DNA of 64,000 nt, taken from assembly GCA_035388825.1 (NCBI GenBank), contig DAOOQQ010000018.1, positions 5,067 through 69,066 of the forward strand. Reading direction: 5' to 3'. This stretch comes from MWAR01 sp035388825. GTDB taxonomy: Bacteria > Muiribacteriota > Ozemobacteria > Ozemobacterales > Ozemobacteraceae. This document shows positions 43,059 through 51,634 of the stretch, piece after piece. The notes under the pieces are model-generated. The model did no database searches and had not been told where the DNA came from. It saw nothing but the letters and a program-made list of their open reading frames with translations. The number at the start of each line of letters is the position of its first letter. Positions within the stretch are counted from its first letter, which is position 1. The position numbers were made by a program, and so were the translations under genes.

Positions 43059-43350
43059 TCAGCTGCTTGAGCTTGGTGAACAGCAGATACAGCATGAACA
43101 ACAGGCCCAACTGCATGACGAACAGGGCCATGAACAGGAGCCGGGTGATGAACCGCTCGGTCGTGACGATCGAAAGAAGCATCCCGACGGTTTCCGAAGC
43201 CGGCAGATTCCGCACGGCATCGGGGGTGACAACCCCGGAATACGACTGGGCCGCCATGATGAAACTGCCGAGCACGAGCAGGAACGCAACGGCCACGAAC
43301 AGGAAACTGATGATGCGCAGGCGGCGCTCGAGTCGTTCGTTGTGGGTCAT
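43033..43350 (-). CDS. Small membrane protein of unknown function
   Basis: 105 residues with two membrane helices (about 13-34 and 68-91) joined by an extracytoplasmic loop, and charged ends. No family is recognised. AAGGAG lies five bases before the ATG. The promoter (43386-43414) is the best match to the sigma70 consensus in the window, so it is probably well expressed. Confidence 0.65.
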   Translation of the reverse strand: MTHNERLERRLRIISFLFVAVAFLLVLGSFIMAAQSYSGVVTPDAVRNLPASETVGMLLSIVTTERFITRLLFMALFVMQLGLLFMLYLLFTKLKQLISHEIGGE

Positions 43351-43385
43351 GGCTGGCTCCTTGGCGGGGTGGATCGGACGGTTGC

Positions 43386-43414
43386 ATTATAGGAACCGGG
43401 CTCCGTTCTGTCAA
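43386..43414 (-). promoter_or_regulatory. Perfect consensus sigma70 promoter
   Basis: Minus strand TTGACA, exactly 17 bases, TATAAT: both hexamers and the spacing match the consensus. It drives the 105-residue membrane protein. Confidence 0.75.
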
Positions 43415-43420
43415 ACCGGC

Positions 43421-43456
43421 CTTTCATCGGCGACAATTCGAATATAATATATTATA
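43421..43456 (+). promoter_or_regulatory. AT-rich promoter region of the DJ-1/PfpI gene
   Basis: CTTTCA and TATAAT (43443-43448) are 16 bases apart. The -10 is part of a perfect 14-base palindrome TATAATATATTATA (43443-43456) in an otherwise GC-rich neighbourhood, which could bind a dimeric regulator. Confidence 0.4.
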
Positions 43457-43484
43457 TAACATACTGATTATCATGGAGGTTCTT

Positions 43485-44042
43485 GTGAAACGGTGCTACG
43501 TCTTTATGGCGCATGGATTCGAGGAGATGGAGCTGACGGTCACCGTCGACATGCTCCGGCGCGCAGGTCTCGAAACGCAGACCGTTTCCCTCGGCGAAGA
43601 CACGGCCCCCGTGACCGGTTCGCGGGGAATCGCGATGGTACCGGATCTCTCCTTCGACCAGCTGCAGGAAGGCGAGGCCGCCTGGCTGATCCTGCCCGGC
43701 GGCCTCGAAGGCACCCGCAGACTTGCCGCGGACGAGCGGCTGCTCGCGCTGCTCCGGCGCCAGGTGAAGGCGGGCCGCCGGATCGCTGCGATCTGCGCCG
43801 CCCCGACCGTCCTGGTGAAAGCAGGCATCGCGGGCGGCCATACCATGACCTCACACCCATCCGTGCGCGAAACGATGGAGGGCGTCACCTACAGCGACCG
43901 GCGGGTCGTCCTGGACGGCCCCTTCATCACCTCGCGGGCTGCGGGAACGAGCTTCGAGTTCGCCGCGGCGATCATCGCCGTCGAGAAAGGCCAGCCGGCC
44001 GTCGCCGAGGTCAACAAGGGCGTCCTCGCCCCGCTCCCCTGA
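43485..44042 (+). CDS. DJ-1/PfpI family protein (YajL-like)
   Basis: 185 residues from the GTG at 43485, which follows a consensus GGAGGT by four bases and gives the usual start KRCYVFMAHGFEEMEL; the ATG at 43473 would begin inside the ribosome site region. The DJ-1 nucleophile elbow IAAICAAPTVLVKAGI holds the conserved cysteine (about residue 106), with the glutamate of GFEEME as its partner. Members act as deglycases, chaperones or redox sensors; which applies here is not shown. Confidence 0.9.
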   Translation: MKRCYVFMAHGFEEMELTVTVDMLRRAGLETQTVSLGEDTAPVTGSRGIAMVPDLSFDQLQEGEAAWLILPGGLEGTRRLAADERLLALLRRQVKAGRRIAAICAAPTVLVKAGIAGGHTMTSHPSVRETMEGVTYSDRRVVLDGPFITSRAAGTSFEFAAAIIAVEKGQPAVAEVNKGVLAPLP

Positions 44043-44053
44043 AACCGCCCCTC

Positions 44054-44335
44054 TCAGTGGGCCGCGGCCGGAACGTCGTCCTCGAGCTTGAACTGAGGGT
44101 TGATGACCAGCTTGAAGAACTTGGCGTTCAGGCGGTCGGAGAGGAAGTTGTTCAGATCCTCGGAGCACTTGATGAGAGTCTCCCACTGGGGAACCTTGAT
44201 CTGCTTGCCGCACAGCGAGCAGTTCAAAACCCCCTTCATTTCCTCGATCGATTTGTGACTGACATTCAGGACGTTTCGGCACAACGAGCAACTGATCGTG
44301 AAGTAGAACGGCAACCGGTCGATACGCTCGAGCAT
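44054..44335 (-). CDS. Small zinc-ribbon protein of unknown function
   Basis: 93 residues. Two CXXC pairs, CSLC (residues 16-19) and CSLC (39-42), would bind one metal ion as a zinc ribbon. The C-terminal half (LIKCSEDLNNFLSDRLN) is helical. Unknown function. AAGGAG precedes the ATG. The promoter overlaps the 3' end of the upstream LUD gene. Confidence 0.65.
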   Translation of the reverse strand: MLERIDRLPFYFTISCSLCRNVLNVSHKSIEEMKGVLNCSLCGKQIKVPQWETLIKCSEDLNNFLSDRLNAKFFKLVINPQFKLEDDVPAAAH

Positions 44336-44361
44336 GGTATTTCTCCTTATTTATAATAATA

Positions 44362-44388
44362 CTTATATAATTTCCTGTACCAGGTCAA
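44362..44388 (-). promoter_or_regulatory. Promoter of the zinc-ribbon gene
   Basis: Minus strand TTGACC, 15 bases, TATAAG in a very AT-rich patch; the -35 overlaps the stop codon of the LUD gene. The short spacing lowers confidence. Confidence 0.45.
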
Positions 44389-45014
44389 TACCCGAGATCG
44401 GCATCGACCAGATGGATCGAGATCGGCGTCAGTCTCGGCCGACGTTCGAGAATGACGGTGGCATTGCACATTCGCTGGGGAGAGGAGCAGCCATCCGGAG
44501 CCGGGCACGGACGGTCGTGCGCGCAGGGTGTCTGGGCGCCGATCCGGCGGGCATTCTTCGGACAGGCCTCCTGCTTGATCCGGCGGATCGCCGCAGGGAC
44601 GTCGGTGGCAATCTTGTTGCGGCCCGCCACGATGATGACGCGGCCGGGGCCGAACGTCTGGCCGGCAACGCGGTTTCCCACGCCGTCGATATTCACGAGC
44701 TTGCCGTCGGCGGTCACGGCATTGGTCCCCGTCAGCAGCACGTCGGCCAGGAGACCGGCCCGTCGGATCCGCGCCTTTTCGGCATCGTCGATGGCGGCCA
44801 GGTAGGGATCATTGATGGGGTTTCCCCGTTCGGCCAGCTTTTTGAAGAGTTCCAGTTGATCACAGGTGACGGAGCCGCAGCGATTCACGACGGCCGTCAC
44901 GGGAATCTCGGCAAGAACGGCCGCGACGGCCTCGTCCGGGCTCGGGTGGATCACCGCCTCGAATCCATGTTCGCGAAGTTTCTCTGCGACGGCACTCAGA
45001 CGCTCGGCATCCAT
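44385..45014 (-). CDS. LUD-domain protein (LutC/YkgG-like) with a C-terminal cysteine cluster
   Basis: 209 residues from the ATG at 45014 (GGAG seven bases upstream). The LUD (DUF162) domain fills most of it: VTAVVNRCGSVTCDQLELFK, then RRAGLLADVLLTGTNAVTADGKLVNIDGVGNRVAGQTFGP and VIIVAGRNKIATD. The C-terminal part holds six cysteines (CPKNARRIGAQTPC, CPAPDGCSSPQRMC), a possible metal site. LutC is part of lactate oxidation in other bacteria, but LutA and LutB are not here, so the role is open. Confidence 0.8.
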   Translation of the reverse strand: MDAERLSAVAEKLREHGFEAVIHPSPDEAVAAVLAEIPVTAVVNRCGSVTCDQLELFKKLAERGNPINDPYLAAIDDAEKARIRRAGLLADVLLTGTNAVTADGKLVNIDGVGNRVAGQTFGPGRVIIVAGRNKIATDVPAAIRRIKQEACPKNARRIGAQTPCAHDRPCPAPDGCSSPQRMCNATVILERRPRLTPISIHLVDADLGY

Positions 45015-45181
45015 GAATATACTCCATTCTATGGCTCTTGCCGCCCCGCGAGGCAGGGCGACAGGGAATTCCCGACAACCTATACCCCGGACGGCGGCCG
45101 CCGTCAATCCCCGGCGACGAGGATCGTGTTACCATGGCAGCCGGAATCGACCGGCCCCGGGCCGGATGTTCGGGAGGCAGC

Positions 45182-45598
45182 ATGAAGAGCTATCGCAAAG
45201 AACTCTGGTTCGACATCCACGGACGGCGGGCATTCGTGAACATCACCCGCGACGTCGAGAAATGTCTGAAGGAAAGCGGCATCCAGGAAGGCCTGTGCCT
45301 GGTGAACGCCATGCATATCACGGCCAGCGTCTTCATCAACGACGATGAAAACGGTCTGCACCAGGATTTCGAGGTCTGGCTCGAGAAGCTGGCCCCCGAG
45401 AAACCGTATTCCCAGTACCGTCACAACGGCGGAGAGGACAACGGCGATGCACATCTCAAGCGCACGATCATGGGACGCGAGGTCGTGGTGGCCGTCACGG
45501 CCGGCAAACTCGACTTCGGCCCCTGGGAGCAGATCTTCTACGGCGAGTTCGACGGGAACCGAAAAAAGCGCGTCCTGGTCAAGATCATCGGCGAATGA
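45182..45598 (+). CDS. YjbQ/UPF0047 family protein
   Basis: 138 residues, the usual size. Family motifs include the acidic strand FVNITRDVEKCLKESGI, GLCLVNAMHITASVFIND and the histidine-rich YRHNGGEDNGDAHLKRTIMG with GPWEQIFYGEFDG. YjbQ proteins are small beta-fold metalloproteins with reported thiamine-phosphate synthase activity of a secondary kind; the physiological role is unsettled. GGGAGG precedes the ATG at 45182. A hairpin follows the stop codon. Confidence 0.88.
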   Translation: MKSYRKELWFDIHGRRAFVNITRDVEKCLKESGIQEGLCLVNAMHITASVFINDDENGLHQDFEVWLEKLAPEKPYSQYRHNGGEDNGDAHLKRTIMGREVVVAVTAGKLDFGPWEQIFYGEFDGNRKKRVLVKIIGE

Positions 45599-45605
45599 AC
45601 CGGCC

Positions 45606-45625
45606 CCGGCCGTGGTTGTGGCCGG
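45606..45625 (+). terminator. Hairpin after the YjbQ gene
   Basis: CCGGCC and GGCCGG with an eight-base loop, eight bases after the stop codon; no T run, so a weak candidate. Confidence 0.3.
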
Positions 45626-45626
45626 C

Positions 45627-45655
45627 TTGAAATCCGGAGCCGGGAACCGTACACT
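45627..45655 (+). promoter_or_regulatory. Promoter of the DUF362-mutS operon
   Basis: TTGAAA, 17 bases, TACACT. The predicted start is about 53 bases before the ATG at 45715. Confidence 0.6.
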
Positions 45656-45714
45656 GAGGCCGCCCGACCACCCCGCGCCGGGGCATCTCAACAGAACTCT
45701 CTGGAGGAAACGTA

Positions 45715-46842
45715 ATGACCGCATCCGCTTCGAAGGTGTACACGATCGGCCTCCGCGCGAAGGGGCCCGCAGACAGCCACGACGCGAAAATCGCGAAACT
45801 GGCCCGGGCAATGGGCATGGACACGTTCGACTGGAAAAACAAGCTCGTTGCCGTGAAAACCCATTTCGGCGAGCGCGGCAACTCCTCGTTTCCCCGCCCC
45901 CACTACCTGCGCCCCCTCGTGGATATCGTCAAGGCGGGAAACGGCAAGCCGTTCCTGGCCGAAACGGCCACGCTGTACACCGGCAGCCGCAGCAACGCCC
46001 CCGACCATCTCATGACCGCCATCCAGCATGGGTTCGGCACCGAAGTCACCGGCGCCCCCGTCTTCATCTGTGACGGGCTGACCGGCCGGGATCACCAGAT
46101 GGTGAAGATCGACGGCCGCCATTGCAGGGAGATTTCCGTCGCCAGCGGCATTCACGAGGCAGACGCGCTCGTCGTGCTGTCTCATTTCAAGGGCCATGAG
46201 GTGACCGGCTTCGGCGGGGCGATCAAGAACATGGGTATGGGCTGCTGCTCGCGGGCGGCAAAGCTGGTGATGCATACGGCGATCCGCCCCAGCGTGATTC
46301 CCGACGTCTGCGTCCGGTGCAAACGCTGTTTCTCCTGGTGCTCGGCCGGTGCGATCGGCCAGCCCACCCCGGACGGCCCCGTCGTCATCGATCCGCAGAA
46401 GTGCCGCGGCTGCGGCGAATGCCTCATGGCCTGCCTGGTGGGCGCTATCCGCATCAACTGGAGCTCGGATGCGGGGAACGTCACCGAAAAGATGGTGGAG
46501 CATGCCTTGGGCGTCCTCCAGCCGAAACGCGGCGCCGCATTCTTCATAAATATTCTGATGAATATTGTTCCTCTCTGCGACTGTTACGGTTTCACCGACG
46601 CACCGATCGTCCCCGATATCGGCTTCGCGGCATCGACGGATCCCGTGGCCCTCGACGCCTGCTGTCTCGACCTGGTGAACGCCCAGGCGGGCCTGCAGAA
46701 TACCGCCCTTCCCAAGGGCCATGCCCCGGGCGAGGCGAAGTTCGCCTGCATTCACGATGAGATCGACAACGAGGCGCAACTGCGCCATGCCGTCGAGATT
46801 GGGCTCGGGAACAGGTCCTATGAGCGGATCAGCCTCGACTGA
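45715..46842 (+). CDS. DUF362 protein with two [4Fe-4S] ferredoxin motifs
   Basis: 375 residues. The DUF362 part (about 1-195) includes KTHFGERGNSSFPRP and LSHFKGHEVTGFGGAIKNMG, followed by two CX2CX2CX3C motifs, CVRCKRCFSWC (about 199-209) and CRGCGECLMAC (about 230-240), each able to hold a [4Fe-4S] cluster. Such proteins are cytoplasmic electron-transfer proteins of unknown partner. GGAGG precedes the ATG. It shares its end with mutS (23-base overlap). An AT-rich codon block with ATA is at 46546-46571. Confidence 0.88.
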   Translation: MTASASKVYTIGLRAKGPADSHDAKIAKLARAMGMDTFDWKNKLVAVKTHFGERGNSSFPRPHYLRPLVDIVKAGNGKPFLAETATLYTGSRSNAPDHLMTAIQHGFGTEVTGAPVFICDGLTGRDHQMVKIDGRHCREISVASGIHEADALVVLSHFKGHEVTGFGGAIKNMGMGCCSRAAKLVMHTAIRPSVIPDVCVRCKRCFSWCSAGAIGQPTPDGPVVIDPQKCRGCGECLMACLVGAIRINWSSDAGNVTEKMVEHALGVLQPKRGAAFFINILMNIVPLCDCYGFTDAPIVPDIGFAASTDPVALDACCLDLVNAQAGLQNTALPKGHAPGEAKFACIHDEIDNEAQLRHAVEIGLGNRSYERISLD

Positions 46843-49501
46843 GGTCACGGCGCGCGTCGGCGCCAGCGTGCCCCCGCCTTCTCCGGACACCCCCGCCGAA
46901 GAGAAGGCTCTCTCGCCGCTTCTCCAGCAGTACGTCGATCTGAAGGCCGAGAATCCGAACGCGCTGCTGCTGTTCCGGTGCGGCGACTTTTACGAGACGT
47001 TTTTCGAGGATGCCGTCGTCGCGGCCCGCGAGCTGCAGATCACCCTGACGGCCCGCGGCCGGGCCGGCGACAACCCCGTGCCGCTCGCCGGGGTGCCGTA
47101 TCACAGCGCGATGACCTACATCGCGAAGCTCGTCCAGAAGGGCTTCACCGTCGCCATCTGCGAGCAGATGGAGGATCCGAAGCTCGCCAAGGGCCTCGTG
47201 AAGCGGGAAATCGTCCGCATCCTGACGCCCGGCACGATCAGCGATCCGCAACTGCTCGAAGAGAAATCGAACAACTGGCTGATGGCGTTCGGAAAGCGCG
47301 GCGAGCGGTTCTGCCTCGCCGGGGCAGAGCTGTCGACCGGTGAGGTGATCGTCACCGGCGGCGACCGGGCCGAGTTCGAAAAGATGCGTGAGGAGCTCAC
47401 CCGGCTCGCCCCCCGTGAACTGCTCGTCCTGGGCGTCGAGGCCGAGGATGCGGACACGGACGGGGCCGCCGCCCCTCCCTGGAAGGGCCTTCCCATCGAG
47501 ATCCTGACGCGGCGAATGCCCGAACAGACGGCGCTCGAAGCCCTGACGAATCTGTATCCGTCCGAGCCCCGACCCAGGTTCCTCGCAATGCCTTCCGTCG
47601 AGCTGCGCACGCTGGGACTGCTGGCCGATTATCTGCTCGACACCCAGAAGTGCGCCCTTTCGCACCTGCGGTTCCCGGCCCCATACCGGCTCGGCGACGG
47701 CATGGTTCTCGACGAGTCGACGCTGCGCAACCTGGAACTCCTGCCCGATGGCCGCGACCGCAGCCCCGGCGGCACGCTGTTCGAGGTGCTGAACCGTACC
47801 CGCACCTCGATGGGCGCCCGGCTCCTGAAACGCTGGATGCTCAAGCCCCTGCTCCACCTCGACCGGATCCGGGAACGGCAGGACCGGGTCGGCACGCTCG
47901 TCGATGACGGCATGCTGCTGGCGGATCTGCGCGAGAAGCTCCGCGACCTTCCCGATCTCGAACGACTGCTTTCCCGGGTCGTCCTGGGAAGCCGCAACCC
48001 GCGCGATCTGCAGGCGCTGTGCCGCGGCCTCGAAGCCCTGCCCGGCCTCCACGCCCGGATCGCCGATTCCCCGCTTGCCGTGCTCGCCCCGGAACTGGAA
48101 CCCCTGCCGGAGCTCGCCGCGCAGCTTCGCGCCGGCCTGCTCGAGAATCTTCCCGCGACCCTGACCGACGGCGGGGTGATCGCCGACGGCCTCGACCCGG
48201 CACTCGACGAGCTCCGACGGCTGCGCCGTGACGGCGACAGTTGGCTGACCGAGTATGAAGAACGAGAACGGAACCGCACCGGCATCAAGACGCTGAAAGT
48301 TCGCAAGAACAGCGTGTTCGGGTATTTCATCGAGATCTCGAAAGGCATGACCGACCGGGCCCCGGCCGAGTATGTGCGCAAGCAGACCCTCACCAACGGC
48401 GAACGGTACATCACCGCCGAGCTGAAGGATTACGAGACGAAGGTGTTCAGCGCCACCGACAAAGCCATCGCGCTCGAAAAGGAGCTGTACGAAAAGCTCG
48501 TCCAGGCCGTGAAAGAGCAGATCGGCCCGATCCAGCGCGCGGCCGCCGGCCAGGCCCACCTCGACACCCTCTGTTCGCTCGCCCAGATCGCCCGCGAACG
48601 GGACTTCGTGCGGCCGAAACTGACCGAGGAGCCGGTTCTCGAGATCCGCGAAGGCCGACACCCCGTCGTCGAGGCATTCCTCGGCACGGGCGAGTTCCAC
48701 CCCAACGACTCGGCCTTCGATGCCTCGAACCGCCAGGCTGTCATCACCGGGCCGAACATGGCCGGTAAATCGACGTATCTACGCCAGAACGCCCTGATCG
48801 TGCTCCTGGCCCAGATCGGCTCGTTCGTGCCGGCACGGGAGGCCGTGGTCGGCCTCGTCGACCGCATCTTCACGCGCGTCGGGGCCTCGGACAATCTCAT
48901 CCGGGGCCAGTCCACGTTCATGGTCGAGATGATGGAGGCGGCTCTGATCCTGCGCCACGCCACGCAGCGAAGCCTGCTGGTGCTCGACGAGATCGGCCGC
49001 GGCACCTCGACCTTCGACGGCCTCTCCCTCGCCTGGTCGATCCTCGAGTTCATCAACCGCCAGCTCGGCGCCCGCACCCTGTTCGCCACGCATTACCACG
49101 AATTGACCGACCTCCAGCCCATCCTGCCCGGCGTCTTCAACCTGAACGTGGGCGTGCTCCACGACGAGAAGACCGGCGACATGGTGTTCCTGCACAAGAT
49201 CAGCCAGGGACCATCGAGCAAATCCTACGGCATCGAAGTCGCACGTCTGGCCGGCGTCCCGACCCCCGTGATCGATCGGGCGCGGGAGATCCTGTTCGAA
49301 CTCGAGAAAACCGAAGAGGAGGAGGTCGGCCGCATGACGCGCGCGGTGCGCACCGTCAAAACGCCCCAGCCCCAGCAGTTGTCCCTGTTCGGCCCAGGCA
49401 ACGAGCTGGCCGAGACGCTTCAGGCGATCAACGTCGACGAGACGACGCCGCTCGAAGCACTGAACCTGCTGGCGAGGCTGAAAAAGATGGCCCATGGGTG
49501 A
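46820..49501 (+). CDS. mutS: DNA mismatch repair protein MutS
   Basis: 893 residues, as expected. The mismatch-recognition motif GDFYETFFEDA (Phe-X-Glu) is near residue 55, the clamp and lever domains follow, and the ATPase has Walker A GPNMAGKSTYLRQNAL (about 644) with MVEMMEAALILRHA, LLVLDEIGRGTSTFDGLSLA and ATHYHELTDL. It recognises mismatches and recruits MutL, whose gene is 11 kb away on the same strand. The ATG at 46820 lies 23 bases inside the DUF362 gene; only a weak AGGT site precedes it. The stop overlaps the next gene by eight bases. Confidence 0.96.
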   Translation: MSGSASTEVTARVGASVPPPSPDTPAEEKALSPLLQQYVDLKAENPNALLLFRCGDFYETFFEDAVVAARELQITLTARGRAGDNPVPLAGVPYHSAMTYIAKLVQKGFTVAICEQMEDPKLAKGLVKREIVRILTPGTISDPQLLEEKSNNWLMAFGKRGERFCLAGAELSTGEVIVTGGDRAEFEKMREELTRLAPRELLVLGVEAEDADTDGAAAPPWKGLPIEILTRRMPEQTALEALTNLYPSEPRPRFLAMPSVELRTLGLLADYLLDTQKCALSHLRFPAPYRLGDGMVLDESTLRNLELLPDGRDRSPGGTLFEVLNRTRTSMGARLLKRWMLKPLLHLDRIRERQDRVGTLVDDGMLLADLREKLRDLPDLERLLSRVVLGSRNPRDLQALCRGLEALPGLHARIADSPLAVLAPELEPLPELAAQLRAGLLENLPATLTDGGVIADGLDPALDELRRLRRDGDSWLTEYEERERNRTGIKTLKVRKNSVFGYFIEISKGMTDRAPAEYVRKQTLTNGERYITAELKDYETKVFSATDKAIALEKELYEKLVQAVKEQIGPIQRAAAGQAHLDTLCSLAQIARERDFVRPKLTEEPVLEIREGRHPVVEAFLGTGEFHPNDSAFDASNRQAVITGPNMAGKSTYLRQNALIVLLAQIGSFVPAREAVVGLVDRIFTRVGASDNLIRGQSTFMVEMMEAALILRHATQRSLLVLDEIGRGTSTFDGLSLAWSILEFINRQLGARTLFATHYHELTDLQPILPGVFNLNVGVLHDEKTGDMVFLHKISQGPSSKSYGIEVARLAGVPTPVIDRAREILFELEKTEEEEVGRMTRAVRTVKTPQPQQLSLFGPGNELAETLQAINVDETTPLEALNLLARLKKMAHG

Positions 49502-51503
49502 CGCGTTCTGGGATCCGATCTTCACGCGCCTGATCGATGATCGGGAAGTCCTTGCCGACATCATCCGCGACACACCGGAGCCGGTTCTGATCGGCCTCGC
49601 CCGGAAGAACCCGGCCCTCTGGCGCGCCTGTCAGCCCTTCGTGCGGGGCCGGGCCCTCACCCGCCCCGACCGCTTCCGCGACGTGATCCGAGACTTCGCC
49701 GACCGCGAGGCGCCGCTGCGCCGGGTGCTGTTCTTCGAATGGGTGAACGCCAATCCCCGCACCCTGGCCTTTCCGACGCTCCCTCTCACGCCCGAAACCC
49801 CTGCCCGGCTCGAGTCCGGCGAGTTCGGCCCACCCTCGAAGATTTCTATCCTTGCACGTATAGATCCACGGGAATCGGCCGCGTCCCTCCTGAAAGCCTA
49901 TCTCGAGCGGTGCCGGGACCTGGCCGCCCCTCCCGAGGAAACGACCGCCGCGGAACCCCCTGTCGACGAGGTCCCGAGACTGCGCGACGAGATCCGGAGC
50001 CTGCGCCGGGAACTGAAACTCGCGCAGGAGCGGGAAAAGGCGCTCCATGCGCATCTCAGCGAGCGGGGCAAACGCCAGGCCGAACTCGAACAGGCTCTCG
50101 GGGAACGGGATGCGCGGATCACCGCCCTCTCGGCGAAACTCGAACAGGCGCTGGCAGACGCGGCCCGCGCCGGAGCTGATCCGGCCCCCGAACCGGCCTC
50201 CGATGCCGATCAGGCCGTCCGTTCCCGACTTCGGGACAGTCTGACCGGCCTGGAAACCCGAAACCGCGAGCTGGAGGCGGCTTTGGCTCGACGGACAGCC
50301 AGCGGAGAGCGCCTCGAGCAGGAGCTCGAAAAAAATCGCCGCCAACGCTCGGATGCCGAGGAGATGGCACGCCGGATCGAGCATCTGCGGGATGCCCAGA
50401 CAACGCTCGAACGGCGGTTGGAGCTTCTCCAGAATGCGGTTCCCGCGAGAATTCTGGCGTTTGCTCCTCCGGCCGCCCCCCCGGGAACATCCGTCTGGAT
50501 CGTCGAAGCTCCGGGTATCGGGCGTCTCGTGGTGGATGAAGCCCTGACCCGTGACCTCCGCCCCGTCGAGGGCGAATGGATCCTTCTGCACCGGGACACC
50601 ACCGGAGCCATCCGCAACGTTTCCCCGCTCGAAGCGGCCTGGAAGCGCGAACTGGTCGGTGTTCTGCGTCGGGATGAATCCGGATGGCATCTGCAGGTGG
50701 AGGAAACCCGCGAACTTCTTCCTGTCGGCCTGACGCTCCAGGGCTTCGCCCCCGGCGACGTGGTGACGGCCGTCGTCCTTCCCGAACTCGCCGAGCGGAA
50801 AGCCTGCGCCGTTCCCCTCAAGCGCCAGTCCGCCCCCGCCCTGGACACCTCGGCCGCCACCGAGCACCGGATCGGCTTCGCCGCCCTCCAGCGGAAACTC
50901 GGTCTGATCGGCTTTTCCTCCCAGGAGTTCGCCCGATGGCTGCAGCAGCAGCACATCCCCTTCCTGCTCGAGGCGGATGCCTTCCGGTTCGAACAGCCGG
51001 TCCAGGGCCTCCTCCCCTCGCTGCGCCCACGGCTTCCGGCCGTTCCCGTCTGCGCACGGGAAGGGTGCAGATCCTCTCTCGCCTCACACCCGTTCCCCCG
51101 GGAAGGTCGGCCGGACGAAGTCTGCGGCATCTGCCACGAGGAAGTGGCCGAAACGGCCCCCGTGCTTCCCCCGGAGGAGTGGTATGACTTCGAGGGCCGT
51201 CGCATCCTGATCGTCGGGGGCGATGCCGTCGGCACCGCCTACCGGGACGTTCTCGGCCGCCACCGGCTCGAGGTGGAGTGGATGAGCGGGTTCGTCGGCC
51301 TGGGCGGCGCGGCCCGCGGGTTCGGCGGGGTTTCGGCCGTCGTCGTCATCCTGAAACAGATTTCTCACACCCTTTTGCGGGAGCTCACGAACGCCCTTCG
51401 GGGAAGCGGAATTCCCCTGCTCTTCGCCCCGAAGCGAGGCAGTTCCGGCGTTCTCCGCCTTCTCATCGAACGGTTCAAGCCCTCCCGCATCCCCGCACCC
51501 TGA
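49494..51503 (+). CDS. Coiled-coil protein with a zinc-ribbon and C-terminal DUF2325 domain
   Basis: 669 residues. A helical N-terminal region (about 1-150), a long coiled coil (about 155-320, many Glu/Arg/Leu heptads), a beta-rich region (about 330-450), a helix pair, and then four cysteines in a zinc-ribbon arrangement (C520, C525, C544, C547) followed by a DUF2325 domain (about 569-655: RRILIVGGDAVGTAYRDVLG, VVILKQISHTLLRELTNALRGSGIPLLF). DUF2325 has a Rossmann-like look and unknown function. It overlaps mutS by eight bases, so it is co-translated with it. An AT-rich codon stretch is at 49838-49865. Confidence 0.65.
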   Translation: MGDAFWDPIFTRLIDDREVLADIIRDTPEPVLIGLARKNPALWRACQPFVRGRALTRPDRFRDVIRDFADREAPLRRVLFFEWVNANPRTLAFPTLPLTPETPARLESGEFGPPSKISILARIDPRESAASLLKAYLERCRDLAAPPEETTAAEPPVDEVPRLRDEIRSLRRELKLAQEREKALHAHLSERGKRQAELEQALGERDARITALSAKLEQALADAARAGADPAPEPASDADQAVRSRLRDSLTGLETRNRELEAALARRTASGERLEQELEKNRRQRSDAEEMARRIEHLRDAQTTLERRLELLQNAVPARILAFAPPAAPPGTSVWIVEAPGIGRLVVDEALTRDLRPVEGEWILLHRDTTGAIRNVSPLEAAWKRELVGVLRRDESGWHLQVEETRELLPVGLTLQGFAPGDVVTAVVLPELAERKACAVPLKRQSAPALDTSAATEHRIGFAALQRKLGLIGFSSQEFARWLQQQHIPFLLEADAFRFEQPVQGLLPSLRPRLPAVPVCAREGCRSSLASHPFPREGRPDEVCGICHEEVAETAPVLPPEEWYDFEGRRILIVGGDAVGTAYRDVLGRHRLEVEWMSGFVGLGGAARGFGGVSAVVVILKQISHTLLRELTNALRGSGIPLLFAPKRGSSGVLRLLIERFKPSRIPAP

Positions 51504-51607
51504 CCCGGCGCGGCAGAGAGAGGATCGGCGGCGGGCGGATCGTTCGGGACGATTTTCCTCAAGGCAAACCGGAGATCTGCCGAAAAAGAGGATTTGAGGT
51601 GTCGTCG

Positions 51608-51634
51608 ATGAATCCGGGAAGATCGCCATGGTGA
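51608..51634 (+). CDS. Eight-residue leader peptide overlapping the sigma factor start
   Basis: ATG at 51608 codes MNPGRSPW and stops at 51632-51634, overlapping codons 2-3 of the sigma gene. It has the better ribosome site (TGAGGTG six bases upstream) while the sigma ATG has none. Translation of the sigma factor may therefore depend on re-initiation after this peptide. Confidence 0.3.
   Translation: MNPGRSPW

Noticed and set aside
46829..48700. 623-residue minus-strand frame antisense to mutS
   Set aside because: No domain; mutS motifs are complete on the other strand.
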